Assembly (NCBI RefSeq): GCF_014649495.1
Contig: NZ_BMTD01000002.1
Coordinates: 620,001 to 684,000, forward strand
Direction: 5' to 3'
DNA from: Streptomyces filipinensis
GTDB taxonomy: Bacteria > Actinomycetota > Actinomycetes > Streptomycetales > Streptomycetaceae
Length of the DNA stretch: 64,000 nucleotides
Both the position numbers and the translations under genes were made by a program. Under the pieces are notes generated by a model that saw nothing but the letters and a program-made list of their open reading frames with translations, ran no database searches and was not told the DNA's origin. Shown here in pieces: positions 26,361 through 36,177 of this stretch (position 1 is its first letter; each line of letters begins with the position of its first letter).

Positions 26361-27140
26361 ATGACGTCCCAGTCCTATCTCTCCGACCTGTTCTCCCTGG
26401 ACGGCCGTGTCGCCGTGGTGACCGGAGGCAGTTCCGGCATCGGCCGGGCCGTCGCCCGGGCGCTGGCGCGGGCCGGGGCGAGCGTGGTGGTCGTGGCGCG
26501 CGGCAAGGAACAGCTGGCCGACACGGTCGGCGAGTTGACCGCCGCGGGTGGCCGGGCCGGCTGGGTCGCGGCCGATCTGAGCACCCGTCACGGTGTGCGT
26601 GCGGCGGCCGAGGAGGCGGCCGGTGTCTTCGGCGAGCCCGACATCCTCGTCAACTCCGCCGGGATCAATCTGCGGCCGCCGATGGGCGAGCTGGGCGAGG
26701 ACGTGTGGGACGCCACCATGGCCGTCAACCTGGAGGCGCCGTTCCTGCTGGGGCAGCGGTTCGGTCCGGGCATGGCGGAGCGGGGCTTCGGCAGGATCAT
26801 CCACATCACCTCCCAGCAGGCCCATCGCGCCTTCGTGCAGAGCGGGGCGTACGGCGTCTCGAAGGGCGCGCTGGAGTCGCTGGCCCGCTCACAGGCGGAG
26901 GCCTGGTCGCGGTACGGCGTCACCGCCAACACCCTGGTGCCGGGCTTCGTGATGACACAGCTGAACCAGCGGCTGTCGTCCGACCCCGAGAAGGTGGCGG
27001 CGCTGGCCGAGCGCACCCTGACCGGCCGCAACGGCCTCGCCGAGGACTTCGAAGGCGCGGCCGTCTTCCTCGCGAGCCGCGCCTCCGCCTATGTCACCGG
27101 CCAGTCGTTCTTCGTGGACGGCGGCTTCTCGGTCCACTGA
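26361..27140 (+). CDS. Short-chain dehydrogenase/reductase
   Basis: SDR of 259 aa. TGGSSGIG (21-28), NSAG (98-101), catalytic S151, Y164 and K168 (YGVSK), and GQSFFVDGGFS at the C-terminus, typical of gluconate or 3-oxoacyl-type reductases. NINLRPP-like INLRPPMGE after NSAG recalls sugar-alcohol dehydrogenases, but the substrate is unclear. It is divergent from acpS by about 90 bp and ends in a shared terminator with glmS. Confidence 0.9.
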   Translation: MTSQSYLSDLFSLDGRVAVVTGGSSGIGRAVARALARAGASVVVVARGKEQLADTVGELTAAGGRAGWVAADLSTRHGVRAAAEEAAGVFGEPDILVNSAGINLRPPMGELGEDVWDATMAVNLEAPFLLGQRFGPGMAERGFGRIIHITSQQAHRAFVQSGAYGVSKGALESLARSQAEAWSRYGVTANTLVPGFVMTQLNQRLSSDPEKVAALAERTLTGRNGLAEDFEGAAVFLASRASAYVTGQSFFVDGGFSVH

Positions 27141-27163
27141 CCCGCGCCCGCAAGGGGCGCGGG
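27141..27163. terminator. Bidirectional terminator
   Basis: Perfect 9-bp stem CCCGCGCCC/GGGCGCGGG, 5-nt loop, directly after the SDR stop codon and facing the glmS stop. Confidence 0.75.
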
Positions 27164-27198
27164 ACCGTGTCGACGTGCGGCTTCGCCGCGTGGGCGGC

Positions 27199-29046
27199 CT
27201 ACTCCACCGTCACCGACTTCGCCAGGTTCCGCGGCTGGTCCACCTCGTTGCCCCGGGCGGTGGCCAGCTCACAGGCGAAGACCTGCAGCGGCACGGTCGC
27301 CACCAGCGGCTGCAGCAGGGTCGGGGTGGCCGGGACGCGGATCAGGTGGTCGGCGTAGGGGACCACCGCCTCGTCGCCCTCCTCCGCGATCACGATCGTG
27401 CGCGCCCCGCGGGCCCGGATCTCCTGGATGTTGGAGACGATCTTGTCGTGCAGGACCGAGCGGGCACGCGGGGACGGCACCACGACCACCACCGGCACGT
27501 CCTCCTCGATCAGCGCGATCGGGCCGTGCTTCAGCTCGCCCGCCGCGAAGCCCTCGGCGTGCATGTAGGCGAGTTCCTTGAGCTTCAGGGCGCCTTCCAG
27601 GGCGACCGGGTAGCCCACGTGCCGGCCCAGGAAAAGGACCGTGTTCTTGGACGCCAGCGTCCGCGCGAGCGCCCGTACCGGCTCCATGGTCTCCAGGACC
27701 CGCTCGACGTCCTCCGAGATCCGGGACAGGTCCTTGATCACCGCCTGGATCTCGTCGCCCCACTTGGTGCCGCGCACCTGGCCCAGGTACAGGGCGACCA
27801 GGTAGCAGGCCACCAGCTGGGTCAGGAACGCCTTCGTGGAGGCGACGGCGACCTCCGGACCGGCGTGCGTGTACAGCACCGCGTCCGACTCACGCGGGAT
27901 CGTCGAGCCGTTGGTGTTGCAGATCGCCAGCACCTTGGAGCCCTGCTCGCGGGCGTGGCGCAGCGCCATCAGGGTGTCCATGGTCTCGCCGGACTGGGAG
28001 ATGGCGATGACCAGGGAACGGCCGTCCAGGATCGGGTCCCGGTAGCGGAACTCGCTGGCCAGCTCCACCTCACAGGGGATCCGCGTCCAGTGCTCGATGG
28101 CGTACTTGGCGATCAGGCCGGCGTGGAAGGCCGTACCGCAGGCGACGATGACGACCTTGTCGACCTCGCGCAGCTCGGAGGGGGCGATCCGGACCTCGTC
28201 CAGCGTCAGCGAACCGGACGGGTCGATCCGGCCGAGCAGCGTGTCGGCGACCGCCTTGGGCTGCTCGGCGATCTCCTTGAGCATGAAGTAGTCGTAGCCG
28301 CCCTTCTCGGCGGCGGAGGCGTCCCAGTCCACGTGGTACGACCGGACCTCGGCCGGGCGGCCGTCGAAGCCCGTCACCGTGACACCGTCGCGGCGCAGCT
28401 CCACGACCTGGTCCTGGCCGAGTTCGACCGCGGAGCGCGTGTGGGCGATGAACGCGGCGACGTCGGAGGCCAGGAACGCCTCGCCCTCGCCGACGCCCAC
28501 CACCAGCGGGGAGTTGCGCCGCGCGCCCACGACCACGTCCGGCTCGTCGGCGTGCACCGCGACCAGCGTGAACGCGCCCTCCAGACGCCGGCACACCAAC
28601 CGCATGGCCTCCGCGAGGTCGGCGGTCACCGAGAACTCCTCGGCGATGAGGTGCGCGACGACCTCGGTGTCCGTCTCGGAGGCCAGTTCATGGCCCCGCT
28701 CGGCGAGTTCGGCCCGCAGCACCGCGAAGTTCTCGATGATCCCGTTGTGGACGACGGCGACCCGGCCCGCGTTGTCGAGGTGCGGGTGGGCGTTGGCGTC
28801 CGTGGGCCCGCCGTGTGTGGCCCAGCGGGTGTGGCCGATGCCCGTCGGGCCCGTCGGCAGCGGCCGTTCGACCAGCTCCTTCTCCAGGTTGACCAGCTTC
28901 CCGGCCTTCTTCGCGGCGGCCAGCCCGCCGTCCGCCAGCACGGCGACGCCCGCCGAGTCGTACCCCCGGTACTCCAGCCGCTTCAGTCCGGCCATCACGA
29001 CATCGAGCGCCGACTGCGCCCCTACGTATCCCACGATTCCGCACAT
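27199..29046 (-). CDS. glmS: Glutamine-fructose-6-phosphate aminotransferase
   Basis: Makes glucosamine-6-phosphate from fructose-6-phosphate and glutamine, the first step to UDP-GlcNAc. MCGIVGYVG puts the glutaminase nucleophile at Cys2 after Met removal. GHTRWATHG and HNGIIENF belong to the class II amidotransferase domain. Two SIS domains follow with SQSGETMDTL, ASTKAFLTQ and the C-terminal ARGNEVDQPRNLAKSVTVE. Length 615 aa. The ATG at 29044-29046 is fixed by Cys2; the frame is open to 29169 but without sense. glmM is nearby, giving the next enzyme of the same pathway. Confidence 0.97.
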   Translation of the reverse strand: MCGIVGYVGAQSALDVVMAGLKRLEYRGYDSAGVAVLADGGLAAAKKAGKLVNLEKELVERPLPTGPTGIGHTRWATHGGPTDANAHPHLDNAGRVAVVHNGIIENFAVLRAELAERGHELASETDTEVVAHLIAEEFSVTADLAEAMRLVCRRLEGAFTLVAVHADEPDVVVGARRNSPLVVGVGEGEAFLASDVAAFIAHTRSAVELGQDQVVELRRDGVTVTGFDGRPAEVRSYHVDWDASAAEKGGYDYFMLKEIAEQPKAVADTLLGRIDPSGSLTLDEVRIAPSELREVDKVVIVACGTAFHAGLIAKYAIEHWTRIPCEVELASEFRYRDPILDGRSLVIAISQSGETMDTLMALRHAREQGSKVLAICNTNGSTIPRESDAVLYTHAGPEVAVASTKAFLTQLVACYLVALYLGQVRGTKWGDEIQAVIKDLSRISEDVERVLETMEPVRALARTLASKNTVLFLGRHVGYPVALEGALKLKELAYMHAEGFAAGELKHGPIALIEEDVPVVVVVPSPRARSVLHDKIVSNIQEIRARGARTIVIAEEGDEAVVPYADHLIRVPATPTLLQPLVATVPLQVFACELATARGNEVDQPRNLAKSVTVE

Positions 29047-29188
29047 GAGCCGCAGCCTACGACCCGCGGCGCGGCCAAAAGTGCCTCCGCCTGCCCGAAA
29101 TCGGAAATTCCCACCGTCGTACGAAGGCCTCAGCGGGGCGTGACGGACCCCACCCGCCGTGCTGTTCAAACTCCGTTAACAATGGACT

Positions 29189-30178
29189 GTGATCTCACCG
29201 GTCTCCCCGATGCCCCGGAGCGCCCACCGGCACAGGCCGGAGGCGACTCCCTACGTCGACCTCACCCGTGCCGAGTGGAGCGCCCTGCGCGACAAGACGC
29301 CGCTGCCGCTGACCGCCGAGGAGGTGGAGAAGCTGCGCGGCCTGGGCGATGTGATCGACCTGGACGAGGTGCGGGACATCTACCTCCCGCTCTCCCGGCT
29401 CCTCAATCTGTACGTGGGTGCCACCGACGGGCTCAGAGGCGCGCTGAACACCTTCCTCGGCGAGCAGGGCTCCCAGGCCGGCACCCCGTTCGTCATAGGC
29501 GTCGCCGGCTCGGTCGCCGTCGGGAAGTCGACCGTCGCCCGCCTCCTGCAGGCCCTGCTCTCCCGCTGGCCCGAACACCCGCGCGTCGAGCTGGTCACCA
29601 CCGACGGCTTCCTGCTGCCCACCAAGGAGCTGGAGGCCCGCGGCATGATGTCGCGGAAGGGCTTCCCCGAGTCCTACGACCGGCGGGCCCTCACCCGGTT
29701 CGTCGCCGACATCAAGGCCGGCAAGGCCGAGGTCACCGCCCCCGTCTACTCGCACCTCATCTACGACATCGTCCCGGACCAGCGGCTCACGGTCCGCCGG
29801 CCCGACATCCTGATCGTCGAGGGCCTGAACGTCCTGCAGCCCGCCCTGCCCGGCAAGGACGGCCGCACGCGGGTCGGTCTCGCCGACTACTTCGACTTCA
29901 GCGTGTACGTCGACGCGAGCGGCGAGGACATCGAGCGCTGGTACCTCAACCGTTTCAAGAAGCTGCGCCAGACCGCCTTCCAGAACCCGAACTCGTACTT
30001 CCGCAAGTACACCCAGGTCTCCGAGGAGGAGGCCCTCGACTACGCCCGCACCCTGTGGCGCACGATCAACAAGCCCAACCTGGTGGAGAACATCGCTCCC
30101 ACCCGCGGCCGGGCCGCCCTCATCCTGCGCAAGGGTCCCGACCACAAGGTGCAGCGCCTGAGGCTGCGCAAGCTGTAG
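29189..30178 (+). CDS. coaA: Pantothenate kinase (type I)
   Basis: ATP-dependent phosphorylation of pantothenate, the first and rate-setting step of CoA synthesis. P-loop [12 protein letters not shown] at 104-115. TTDGFLLP and GFPESYD are substrate and Mg2+ segments; [14 protein letters not shown] and [13 protein letters not shown] are the C-terminal family blocks. Length 329 aa. The GTG at 29189 sits about 7 nt after a TAACAAT-type -10, so translation may be leaderless; ATG 29210 is an internal alternative. Divergent from glmS. Confidence 0.95.
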   Translation: MISPVSPMPRSAHRHRPEATPYVDLTRAEWSALRDKTPLPLTAEEVEKLRGLGDVIDLDEVRDIYLPLSRLLNLYVGATDGLRGALNTFLGEQGSQAGTPFVIGVAGSVAVGKSTVARLLQALLSRWPEHPRVELVTTDGFLLPTKELEARGMMSRKGFPESYDRRALTRFVADIKAGKAEVTAPVYSHLIYDIVPDQRLTVRRPDILIVEGLNVLQPALPGKDGRTRVGLADYFDFSVYVDASGEDIERWYLNRFKKLRQTAFQNPNSYFRKYTQVSEEEALDYARTLWRTINKPNLVENIAPTRGRAALILRKGPDHKVQRLRLRKL

Positions 30179-30268
30179 GCCCGCCTCGTCGGGCCGGGAC
30201 GTGACGCTGCTGGCCCGGAAGCGGCTGCGGGCCAGTCAGCGCGAGCGTACGGCGAAGGCCGGCGGCTT

Positions 30269-30808
30269 CTAGAAGCGTCTCTCGCAGTTGGTGATGATGT
30301 CGCCGGGGTCGGCGAACACCGTGTCGGCGCCGCCGGGCGGCTGCGCACCGCAGTTCACCTTGTCCCCACCGGCGTTGTCCGAGACGCTGACCAGGTCGTT
30401 GCCGCCGTTGGTGGTCACGGCGTCGGTGCCCGTACCGGCGTCGACGGTGGTGTTGACCGGGACCGTCGAACCGTCGAACGTGTCGTCCTCGTCACCCAGC
30501 GCGATGGCGAGCCGGGTACCGGAGGTGACGGGCCCGCAGTCGGCACTGGTGAGGGACACCCGGGTGCAGCCCGGGCCGATCGCCACGCCTGTGCTGTCGG
30601 TGAGGATCAGATGGGTGCCGGAGAGGGTGGCCGTGACGTGGTTCGCCACGCCGGCGCGTGCCTGGAGCCCGACGAGACCGCCGAAGATGCGGAACACCGT
30701 GGAGCCCGGTGTCTGGGCGGCGGCCGGGGTGGCGGCCGCGGTGACGAGAAGACCTGCCACCACGGCCGGGCCGACCGCTCGCTTGAGGGTACTGCTCACG
30801 ATCTTCAT
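30269..30808 (-). CDS. Secreted Asp/Gly-rich protein, calcium-binding-like repeats
   Basis: A 179-aa exported protein. Signal peptide MKIVSSTLKRAVGPAVVAGL... ending near TPAAAQ. The mature part contains the acidic stretches LGDEDDTFDGS, VDAGTGTDAV, NGGNDLVSVSD and GGADTVFADPGD, which resemble degenerate RTX/haemolysin-type calcium repeats (GGxGxDx). Four cysteines in the mature part could form two disulfides. Start at ATG 30806-30808 with AGAGA upstream. No enzyme motif. Function unknown; surface or matrix role is only a guess. Confidence 0.8.
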   Translation of the reverse strand: MKIVSSTLKRAVGPAVVAGLLVTAAATPAAAQTPGSTVFRIFGGLVGLQARAGVANHVTATLSGTHLILTDSTGVAIGPGCTRVSLTSADCGPVTSGTRLAIALGDEDDTFDGSTVPVNTTVDAGTGTDAVTTNGGNDLVSVSDNAGGDKVNCGAQPPGGADTVFADPGDIITNCERRF

Positions 30809-30909
30809 GATGTGTTTCTCTTTCGTCGCGGGGGACGCCGCTCTCGGCGGCCTCGACGTCAGAGAAACAGTCGGTGACAGATCGTGCACTTTTTGCTAGG
30901 CCTTGGGGA

Positions 30910-32268
30910 TCAACCCAGGGCGGACTTCACCGCGTCGGCGAGCCGCCCGGCCACCGACCGCGCCTGCTCGATGTCCGCCGCCTCGACCATCACCCGCACC
31001 AACGGCTCGGTGCCCGAGGGGCGCAGCAACACCCGCCCGGTCTCGCCGAGTTCACGCTCGGCCTCGGCCACGGCGGCGGCGAGGTCCGCGGACGTCCGCA
31101 CCCGCGACTTGTCCACGTCCGGCACATTGATCAGCACCTGCGGCAGCCGCTCCATCACGGCGGCCAGCTGCCGCAGGCTCCGCCCGGTCTCGGCGACCCG
31201 CGCCGCCAGCAGCAGGCCCGTCAGCGTGCCGTCCCCGGTCGTCGCGTGATCGAGGATGATCACGTGCCCGGACTGCTCGCCCCCGAGGGCGTACCCGTGC
31301 TGCTTCATCTCCTCCAGCACGTACCGGTCCCCGACGCCGGTCTGCACGAGCCGGATCCCGGCCTTCTCCATCGCGAGCTTGAAGCCCAGGTTGGACATGA
31401 CCGTGGCGACCACCGTGTCGGCCCGCAGCGCGGAGTGCTCCCGCATCGCCAGCGCCAGCACGGAGAGGATCTGGTCGCCGTCGACCTCCTCGCCGGTGTG
31501 GTCCACGGCCAGGCACCGGTCGGCGTCACCGTCGTGCGCGATGCCGAAGTCCGCGCGGTGCTCGATGACCGCGGCCTTCAGCTGGTCCAGATGGGTCGAG
31601 CCGCAGCCGTCGTTGATGTTGAGCCCGTCCGGCTCGGCGCCGATCGTGACGATCTCGGCGCCCGCCCGGGAGAACGCCTCCGGCGAGACCCCCGAGGCCG
31701 CGCCGTGCGCTTCGTCCAGGACGATCTTCAGACCGTCGAGCCGGTTGGGCAGCACCGACAGCAGATGGCCGACGTACTGCTCGAAACCCTCGCCGTACGA
31801 ACGCACGCGGCCCACGCCCGCGCCGGTCGGCCGCTCCCACGGCTCGCCGTGCCGGTGGGACTCGTACACCGCCTCGATCCGGTCCTCCAGCTCGTCGGCG
31901 AGTTTGTGGCCGCCGCGGGCGAAGAACTTGATGCCGTTGTCCGGCATGGCGTTGTGGCTGGCGGAGAGCATCACACCGAGGTCGGCGCCGAGCGCGCCGG
32001 TCAGATGCGCCACCGCGGGCGTCGGCAGGACACCGACGCGCAGGACGTCCACGCCGGCGCTGGCCAGGCCCGCGACCACGGCCGCCTCCAGGAACTCCCC
32101 GGACGCCCGCGGGTCCCGGCCGACCACCGCCGTCGGGCGGTGGCCCGCGAAGGTGCCCGCCTCGGCCAGCACGTGCGCCGCCGCTACGGACAGGCCGAGC
32201 GCCATCTCGGCGGTCAGGTCCGCGTTGGCGACACCGCGCACGCCGTCCGTGCCGAAGAGTCGTCCCAC
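30910..32268 (-). CDS. glmM: Phosphoglucosamine mutase
   Basis: Interconverts glucosamine-6-phosphate and glucosamine-1-phosphate on the route to UDP-GlcNAc. Phosphoserine S104 in [15 protein letters not shown], Mg2+ loop DGDADRC, sugar-binding GGEQSGH and phosphate-binding [12 protein letters not shown]. Length 452 aa. GTG start at 32266-32268. It is separated from rpsI by a strong terminator but has the same orientation, as usual in actinobacteria and low-GC relatives. Confidence 0.97.
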   Translation of the reverse strand: MGRLFGTDGVRGVANADLTAEMALGLSVAAAHVLAEAGTFAGHRPTAVVGRDPRASGEFLEAAVVAGLASAGVDVLRVGVLPTPAVAHLTGALGADLGVMLSASHNAMPDNGIKFFARGGHKLADELEDRIEAVYESHRHGEPWERPTGAGVGRVRSYGEGFEQYVGHLLSVLPNRLDGLKIVLDEAHGAASGVSPEAFSRAGAEIVTIGAEPDGLNINDGCGSTHLDQLKAAVIEHRADFGIAHDGDADRCLAVDHTGEEVDGDQILSVLALAMREHSALRADTVVATVMSNLGFKLAMEKAGIRLVQTGVGDRYVLEEMKQHGYALGGEQSGHVIILDHATTGDGTLTGLLLAARVAETGRSLRQLAAVMERLPQVLINVPDVDKSRVRTSADLAAAVAEAERELGETGRVLLRPSGTEPLVRVMVEAADIEQARSVAGRLADAVKSALG

Positions 32269-32381
32269 TTGTCCTCCTGAGGAAGCGTCCTTGCTGCCAC
32301 GAATGGTGGCAGACGCCGGGTCATCCGATCACACCAGCCTTAGAACGTCTTGTGTCGTTATACGCCCTTGGCCGGGATAAA

Positions 32382-32424
32382 CGAACGCCCCGACGGCACA
32401 TGTGGCGTGCCGCCGGGGCGTTCG
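32382..32424 (-). terminator. Terminator of the rplM-rpsI operon
   Basis: Long hairpin: 11 bp (CGAACGCCCCG), one A-C mismatch, then 6 bp (CGGCAC), loop of 7 nt; just after the rpsI stop. Confidence 0.9.
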
Positions 32425-32447
32425 GAGTACGAGCAGGCAGCTGCTGT

Positions 32448-32960
32448 TTAGCGCTTGCTGTACTGCGGAGCCTTGCGGGCCTTCTTGAGACCGGCCTTCT
32501 TGCGCTCGACCGCACGGTCGTCGCGCTTGAGGAAGCCGGCCTTCTTCAGCGGGCCGCGGTTGTTGTCGACGTCGGCCTCGTTCAGCGCACGGGCGACACC
32601 GAGACGGAGCGCACCGGCCTGACCGGAGACACCGCCACCCGCGATGCGGGCGATGACGTCGTAACGGCCTTCGAGCTCGAGCACCTTGAAGGGCTCGTTG
32701 ACTTCCTGCTGGTGCACCTTGTTCGGGAAGTAGTCCTCAAGGGTGCGACCGTTGATCTTCCACTTGCCGGTGCCCGGGACGATCCGGACGCGGGCGATGG
32801 CGTTCTTGCGACGGCCCAGGCCGGCGGCCGGCTGCGGCTCGCCGAAGCGGGAGGCCATGGACTCCGAGGTGTACTCACCCTCGACGGGGACCTCGGACTC
32901 GGTGGTGTAGCTGTCGATGTCAAGCTCTTCGAGCGGCTGCTCGGCAGTGGTCTCGGCCAC
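32448..32960 (-). CDS. rpsI: 30S ribosomal protein S9
   Basis: Small-subunit protein whose C-terminal tail reaches the P-site tRNA. The core starts around [26 protein letters not shown] and ends with the invariant [12 protein letters not shown]. The product is 170 aa; the first 40 residues are an acidic extension ([27 protein letters not shown]) typical of actinobacteria. It is 42 nt behind rplM in a two-gene operon. Confidence 0.98.
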   Translation of the reverse strand: MAETTAEQPLEELDIDSYTTESEVPVEGEYTSESMASRFGEPQPAAGLGRRKNAIARVRIVPGTGKWKINGRTLEDYFPNKVHQQEVNEPFKVLELEGRYDVIARIAGGGVSGQAGALRLGVARALNEADVDNNRGPLKKAGFLKRDDRAVERKKAGLKKARKAPQYSKR

Positions 32961-33002
32961 GATTCTCCTCAGATTCTCTTCAGTCTTAGGGGGTGGCCGG
33001 AC

Positions 33003-33446
33003 TTACTGCGCGACCTGGGTGATCTCGAACGGCACCGGCTGCTGAGCAGCGTGCGGGTGCTGGTCACCCTTGTAGACCTTCAGCTTCGAGAGCATCTGAC
33101 GGCCCAGCGTGTTCTTGGGGAGCATGCCCTTGACGGCCTTCTCGATGGCCTTCTCGGGGTTCTTGTCGAGCAGCTCGTCGTAGCGGACGGAGCGCAGACC
33201 ACCCGGGTAGCCGGAGTGGCGGTACGCCATCTTCTGGGTCCGCTTGTTGCCCGACAGGTGCACCTTGTCGGCGTTGATGATGATGACGAAGTCACCAGCG
33301 TCGACGTGCGGCGCGTAGATCGGCTTGTGCTTGCCCCGGAGAAGGGTCGCTGCGGTGGTGGCGAGACGGCCCAGGACAACGTCCTGAGCGTCGATGACGT
33401 GCCACTGGCGCGTCACATCGCCGGGCTTGGGGCTGTACGTACGCAC
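33003..33446 (-). CDS. rplM: 50S ribosomal protein L13
   Basis: Early-assembling 23S-binding protein, 147 aa: [28 protein letters not shown] at the start, [16 protein letters not shown], and [20 protein letters not shown] near the end. GTG start at 33444-33446. First gene of the rplM-rpsI operon. Confidence 0.98.
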   Translation of the reverse strand: MRTYSPKPGDVTRQWHVIDAQDVVLGRLATTAATLLRGKHKPIYAPHVDAGDFVIIINADKVHLSGNKRTQKMAYRHSGYPGGLRSVRYDELLDKNPEKAIEKAVKGMLPKNTLGRQMLSKLKVYKGDQHPHAAQQPVPFEITQVAQ

Positions 33447-33744
33447 GGTTCGTAGCCTTCGCTTCGAGTGAATGGTCCTGAACAGGTCACCGAAACGATC
33501 ACGACAGCCTCGACCGCACCACGGTGACGCAAACCGCGTGCTGGTCGCTGGTCATCGGCCCGGTGGACCGGTGTAAGGGCCCGTCCCGTGAGAATGAGCA
33601 AGCCAATACACAACGAAGAAGCAGGTTACCTGCAGGGCCCCGGACGGGTCAAAACGAGGCCCTTCCCCCTCATGTCGGCGGACAAACGAGGCATGCCGCC
33701 GCACCCGCCCCGGCACCTTGCGCACCCCGTCTAAGATGCGCCCC

Positions 33745-34620
33745 ATGAGTTACGGGCAGGGGGGACCCCAGTCTCAGTGGGATCCCTGGAAACCTAATTC
33801 CCAGCAGCCTTGGAGCAGCGGGGGTGACGACGGGACCCCGGACTGGGCGGCACTCGCCCAGGCCTCGGAGACCCGCAACAAGCGCCGCAAGCTGCTGTTC
33901 ATAGGCGGCGGGGCGCTCGCCACGGTCGCGATAGGCACCGCGGTCGCCATGGCCGTCGTCTCCGCGAACAGCGACAACGACGCCCACGGCACCCCCACCA
34001 ATCTGCCCGCCAGCGCCTCCGTGCCGAGCGGCTCGGCCACGCCGTCCTTCGCACCCACCAGCGCACCGCCGCCGCTGGACCCGAAGGACTTCATCGCCAG
34101 CGCCAAGAAGGACACCGCCCCGCTCAGCGCCGACACCCTCTTCCCCGGCACCCAGCTGACCATGGGCGACACGGTGTACAAGAAGGGCGCCACGGCGGAC
34201 ACCACCAAGTGCGCCTCCGGCGCCGGCGGCAACCTGCCGAAGATCCTCACCGCCAACGGCTGCACCCGCCTGATCCGCGTGACCTACAGCAAGGGCGGCG
34301 TCGCGGGCACCGTCGGTGTCGCCGTCTTCGACGACCAGGCACAGGCCGCGAAGGTCAAGGCCCAGGCCGCCAAGAAGGCCATGGTGCGCTCGCTGCCCGG
34401 CAAGGGCGTGAAGAACTTCTGCGACGCGGCGGTCTGCCTCACGACGACGAACGCCGTCGGCCGCTACGCCTACTTCACGACCGTCGGCTTCCTCGACGGC
34501 AAGAACGTCACCAACAAGGACACGAAGGTCTTCTCGGCGGGCAACGACCTGCAGCAGTTCATCTTCAACCAGATCTACCGCCGCGGGCAGGCGCAGGCCT
34601 CCGCGGCGGCGAACCGGTAG
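33745..34620 (+). CDS. Membrane-anchored protein with extracytoplasmic domain
   Basis: A 291-aa protein. N-terminal cytoplasmic Gln/Trp/Pro-rich tail (MSYGQGGPQSQWDPWKPN), one transmembrane helix (about 53-75, LLFIGGGALATVAIGTAVAMAVV), a Ser/Thr/Pro linker (about 80-115), then a folded domain of about 170 residues with two CxxxxxC-type cysteine pairs. No known family recognised. The start is the ATG at 33745, placed 7 nt after TAAGAT (33732-33737), so this is likely a leaderless mRNA. Divergent from rplM and convergent with truA. Confidence 0.82.
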   Translation: MSYGQGGPQSQWDPWKPNSQQPWSSGGDDGTPDWAALAQASETRNKRRKLLFIGGGALATVAIGTAVAMAVVSANSDNDAHGTPTNLPASASVPSGSATPSFAPTSAPPPLDPKDFIASAKKDTAPLSADTLFPGTQLTMGDTVYKKGATADTTKCASGAGGNLPKILTANGCTRLIRVTYSKGGVAGTVGVAVFDDQAQAAKVKAQAAKKAMVRSLPGKGVKNFCDAAVCLTTTNAVGRYAYFTTVGFLDGKNVTNKDTKVFSAGNDLQQFIFNQIYRRGQAQASAAANR

Positions 34621-34621
34621 G

Positions 34622-35476
34622 TCAGCAGCACCCCGCCGACGGCAGCGAGCGCTTGTTCCGCGCCTCCTTGCTGCGCGCGGCCAGCAGCTCGTCGGCGGGG
34701 TAGCCGACCTCCTCCAGGGTCAGCCCGTGCGGTCGTACGACATGCACGGCGGAGTCCCGCACCCCGGCGGCCAGCACCTTCCCGGGCCACTCCGGCCCGC
34801 GGTGCCCGTCCCCGACGAACAGCAGCGCGCCGATCAGCGAGCGCACCATGTTGTGGCAGAACGCGTCCGCACGGACGGTGGCCGTGATGATCCCGTCCGA
34901 CCCGCGCACCAGGCTCAGCTCCTGGAGGGTGCGGATCGTGGTCGCCCCCTCCCTCTTCTTGCAGTACGCGGCGAAGTCGTGCTCGCCGAGCAGGGCCCGC
35001 GCGGCCTCGTTCATGGCGTCCACGTCCAGGGGCCAGTCGTGCCACAGGACGTGGTTGCGCAGGAGGGGGTCCACACCGCCGGGGTTGTCGGTGACCCGGT
35101 AGGCGTACCGACGCCAGACGGCGGAGAAACGGGCGTTGAAGCCGCTCGGCGCCGGCCTCAGCGCCCACACCCGCACGTCCTTCGGCAACCGCCCGGCGAG
35201 GCGCTTGAGCAGCTTCTGGTTGTGCTCCCGCCAGACCCCTTCGGGCAGGTCCACGTGCGCGACCTGGCCACGCGCGTGCACTCCGGCGTCGGTCCGCCCG
35301 GCGACGGTCAGCTCGTACGTCTCCCGGGACCGCGTCACCGTGCGCAGGGCGTCCTCGATCTCGCCCTGCACGGTCCGCCGGCCGCCCGCCTGCTTGGCCC
35401 AGCCGTGGAATTCGGTGCCGTCGTAGGAGACGTCGAGGCGGACACGGACGTACCCGGGCTGTACTTCATCGCTCAC
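34622..35476 (-). CDS. truA: tRNA pseudouridine(38-40) synthase
   Basis: Forms pseudouridine in the anticodon stem-loop. Catalytic D63 in [23 protein letters not shown] at the N-terminus; [14 protein letters not shown] in the C-terminal half. Length 284 aa. ATG at 35474-35476. It follows rplQ on the same strand after a terminator, the usual place for truA at the end of the alpha ribosomal operon. Confidence 0.96.
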   Translation of the reverse strand: MSDEVQPGYVRVRLDVSYDGTEFHGWAKQAGGRRTVQGEIEDALRTVTRSRETYELTVAGRTDAGVHARGQVAHVDLPEGVWREHNQKLLKRLAGRLPKDVRVWALRPAPSGFNARFSAVWRRYAYRVTDNPGGVDPLLRNHVLWHDWPLDVDAMNEAARALLGEHDFAAYCKKREGATTIRTLQELSLVRGSDGIITATVRADAFCHNMVRSLIGALLFVGDGHRGPEWPGKVLAAGVRDSAVHVVRPHGLTLEEVGYPADELLAARSKEARNKRSLPSAGCC

Positions 35477-35501
35477 ACGGAGATCCTCTCAGGTACGGAA
35501 A

Positions 35502-35533
35502 AGCGGGCCCGCCCCGAAGGGCGGACCCGCTTC
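35502..35533 (-). terminator. Terminator after rplQ
   Basis: 7 bp AAGCGGG, one C-A mismatch, then 6 bp CCGCCC with loop CGAA. It closes the alpha operon before truA. Confidence 0.85.
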
Positions 35534-35550
35534 CAGCGTCAGGCAGAGCC

Positions 35551-36045
35551 TCAGGCGTCCTTCGACTCCTCGGCAGCGGCCTCCTCGGCCGGAGCCTCGG
35601 TGGTCTCGGCAGCCTTGGCCTCGTCGGCTTCCTTGACCGCACGCTTGGTGGCGGCCTCGGCCTCACCGGTGGCCTGCTGCGCGACCGTCAGCGCCTCGAC
35701 CAGCTCGATGACAGCCATGGGCGCGTTGTCGCCACGGCGGTTACCGATCTTGGTGATGCGGGTGTAGCCACCCGGACGGTTCTCGTACCGCGGGCCGATC
35801 TCGGTGAAGAGCGTGTGGACGACGCCCTTGTCCGTGATGACCTGGAGCACCTGGCGGCGGTTGTGAAGGTCACCCTTCTTCGCCTTGGTGATCAGACGCT
35901 CGGCGTACGGGCGCAGGCGACGGGCCTTCGCCTCGGTGGTGGTGATACGGCCGTGCTCGAAGAGGCTCTTCGCGAGGTTCGCGAGGAGCAGCTTCTCGTG
36001 CGCGGCGCTGCCGCCCAGACGGGCACCCTTGGTGGGCTTCGGCAT
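35551..36045 (-). CDS. rplQ: 50S ribosomal protein L17
   Basis: L17 core starting [25 protein letters not shown] with [20 protein letters not shown] and [20 protein letters not shown]. At 164 aa it exceeds the E. coli length (127) owing to an Ala/Glu-rich acidic C-terminal tail, common in actinobacteria. Last gene of the alpha operon, 132 nt after rpoA. Confidence 0.98.
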   Translation of the reverse strand: MPKPTKGARLGGSAAHEKLLLANLAKSLFEHGRITTTEAKARRLRPYAERLITKAKKGDLHNRRQVLQVITDKGVVHTLFTEIGPRYENRPGGYTRITKIGNRRGDNAPMAVIELVEALTVAQQATGEAEAATKRAVKEADEAKAAETTEAPAEEAAAEESKDA

Positions 36046-36124
36046 GGTTCTTCTCCTGTGTGTCTGCCCTGGCCGTGTCAGGTACCAGGGTCAGTATCCG
36101 AGCAGACGGTTGTCTGTCGGAGAT

Positions 36125-36148
36125 CCGGGCGCCTTTTCAGACGCCCGG
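36125..36148 (-). promoter_or_regulatory. Hairpin between rpoA and rplQ
   Basis: CCGGGCG/CGCCCGG with a 10-nt loop in the rpoA-rplQ gap. It may mark RNA processing or partial termination. Confidence 0.45.
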
Positions 36149-36177
36149 AAGGTCCGTGCCCCGAAGGGGCGCGGCGC

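Noticed and set aside
30190..30217. Hairpin after coaA as terminator
   Set aside because: Only a 6-bp stem with a 16-nt loop; too weak to call.
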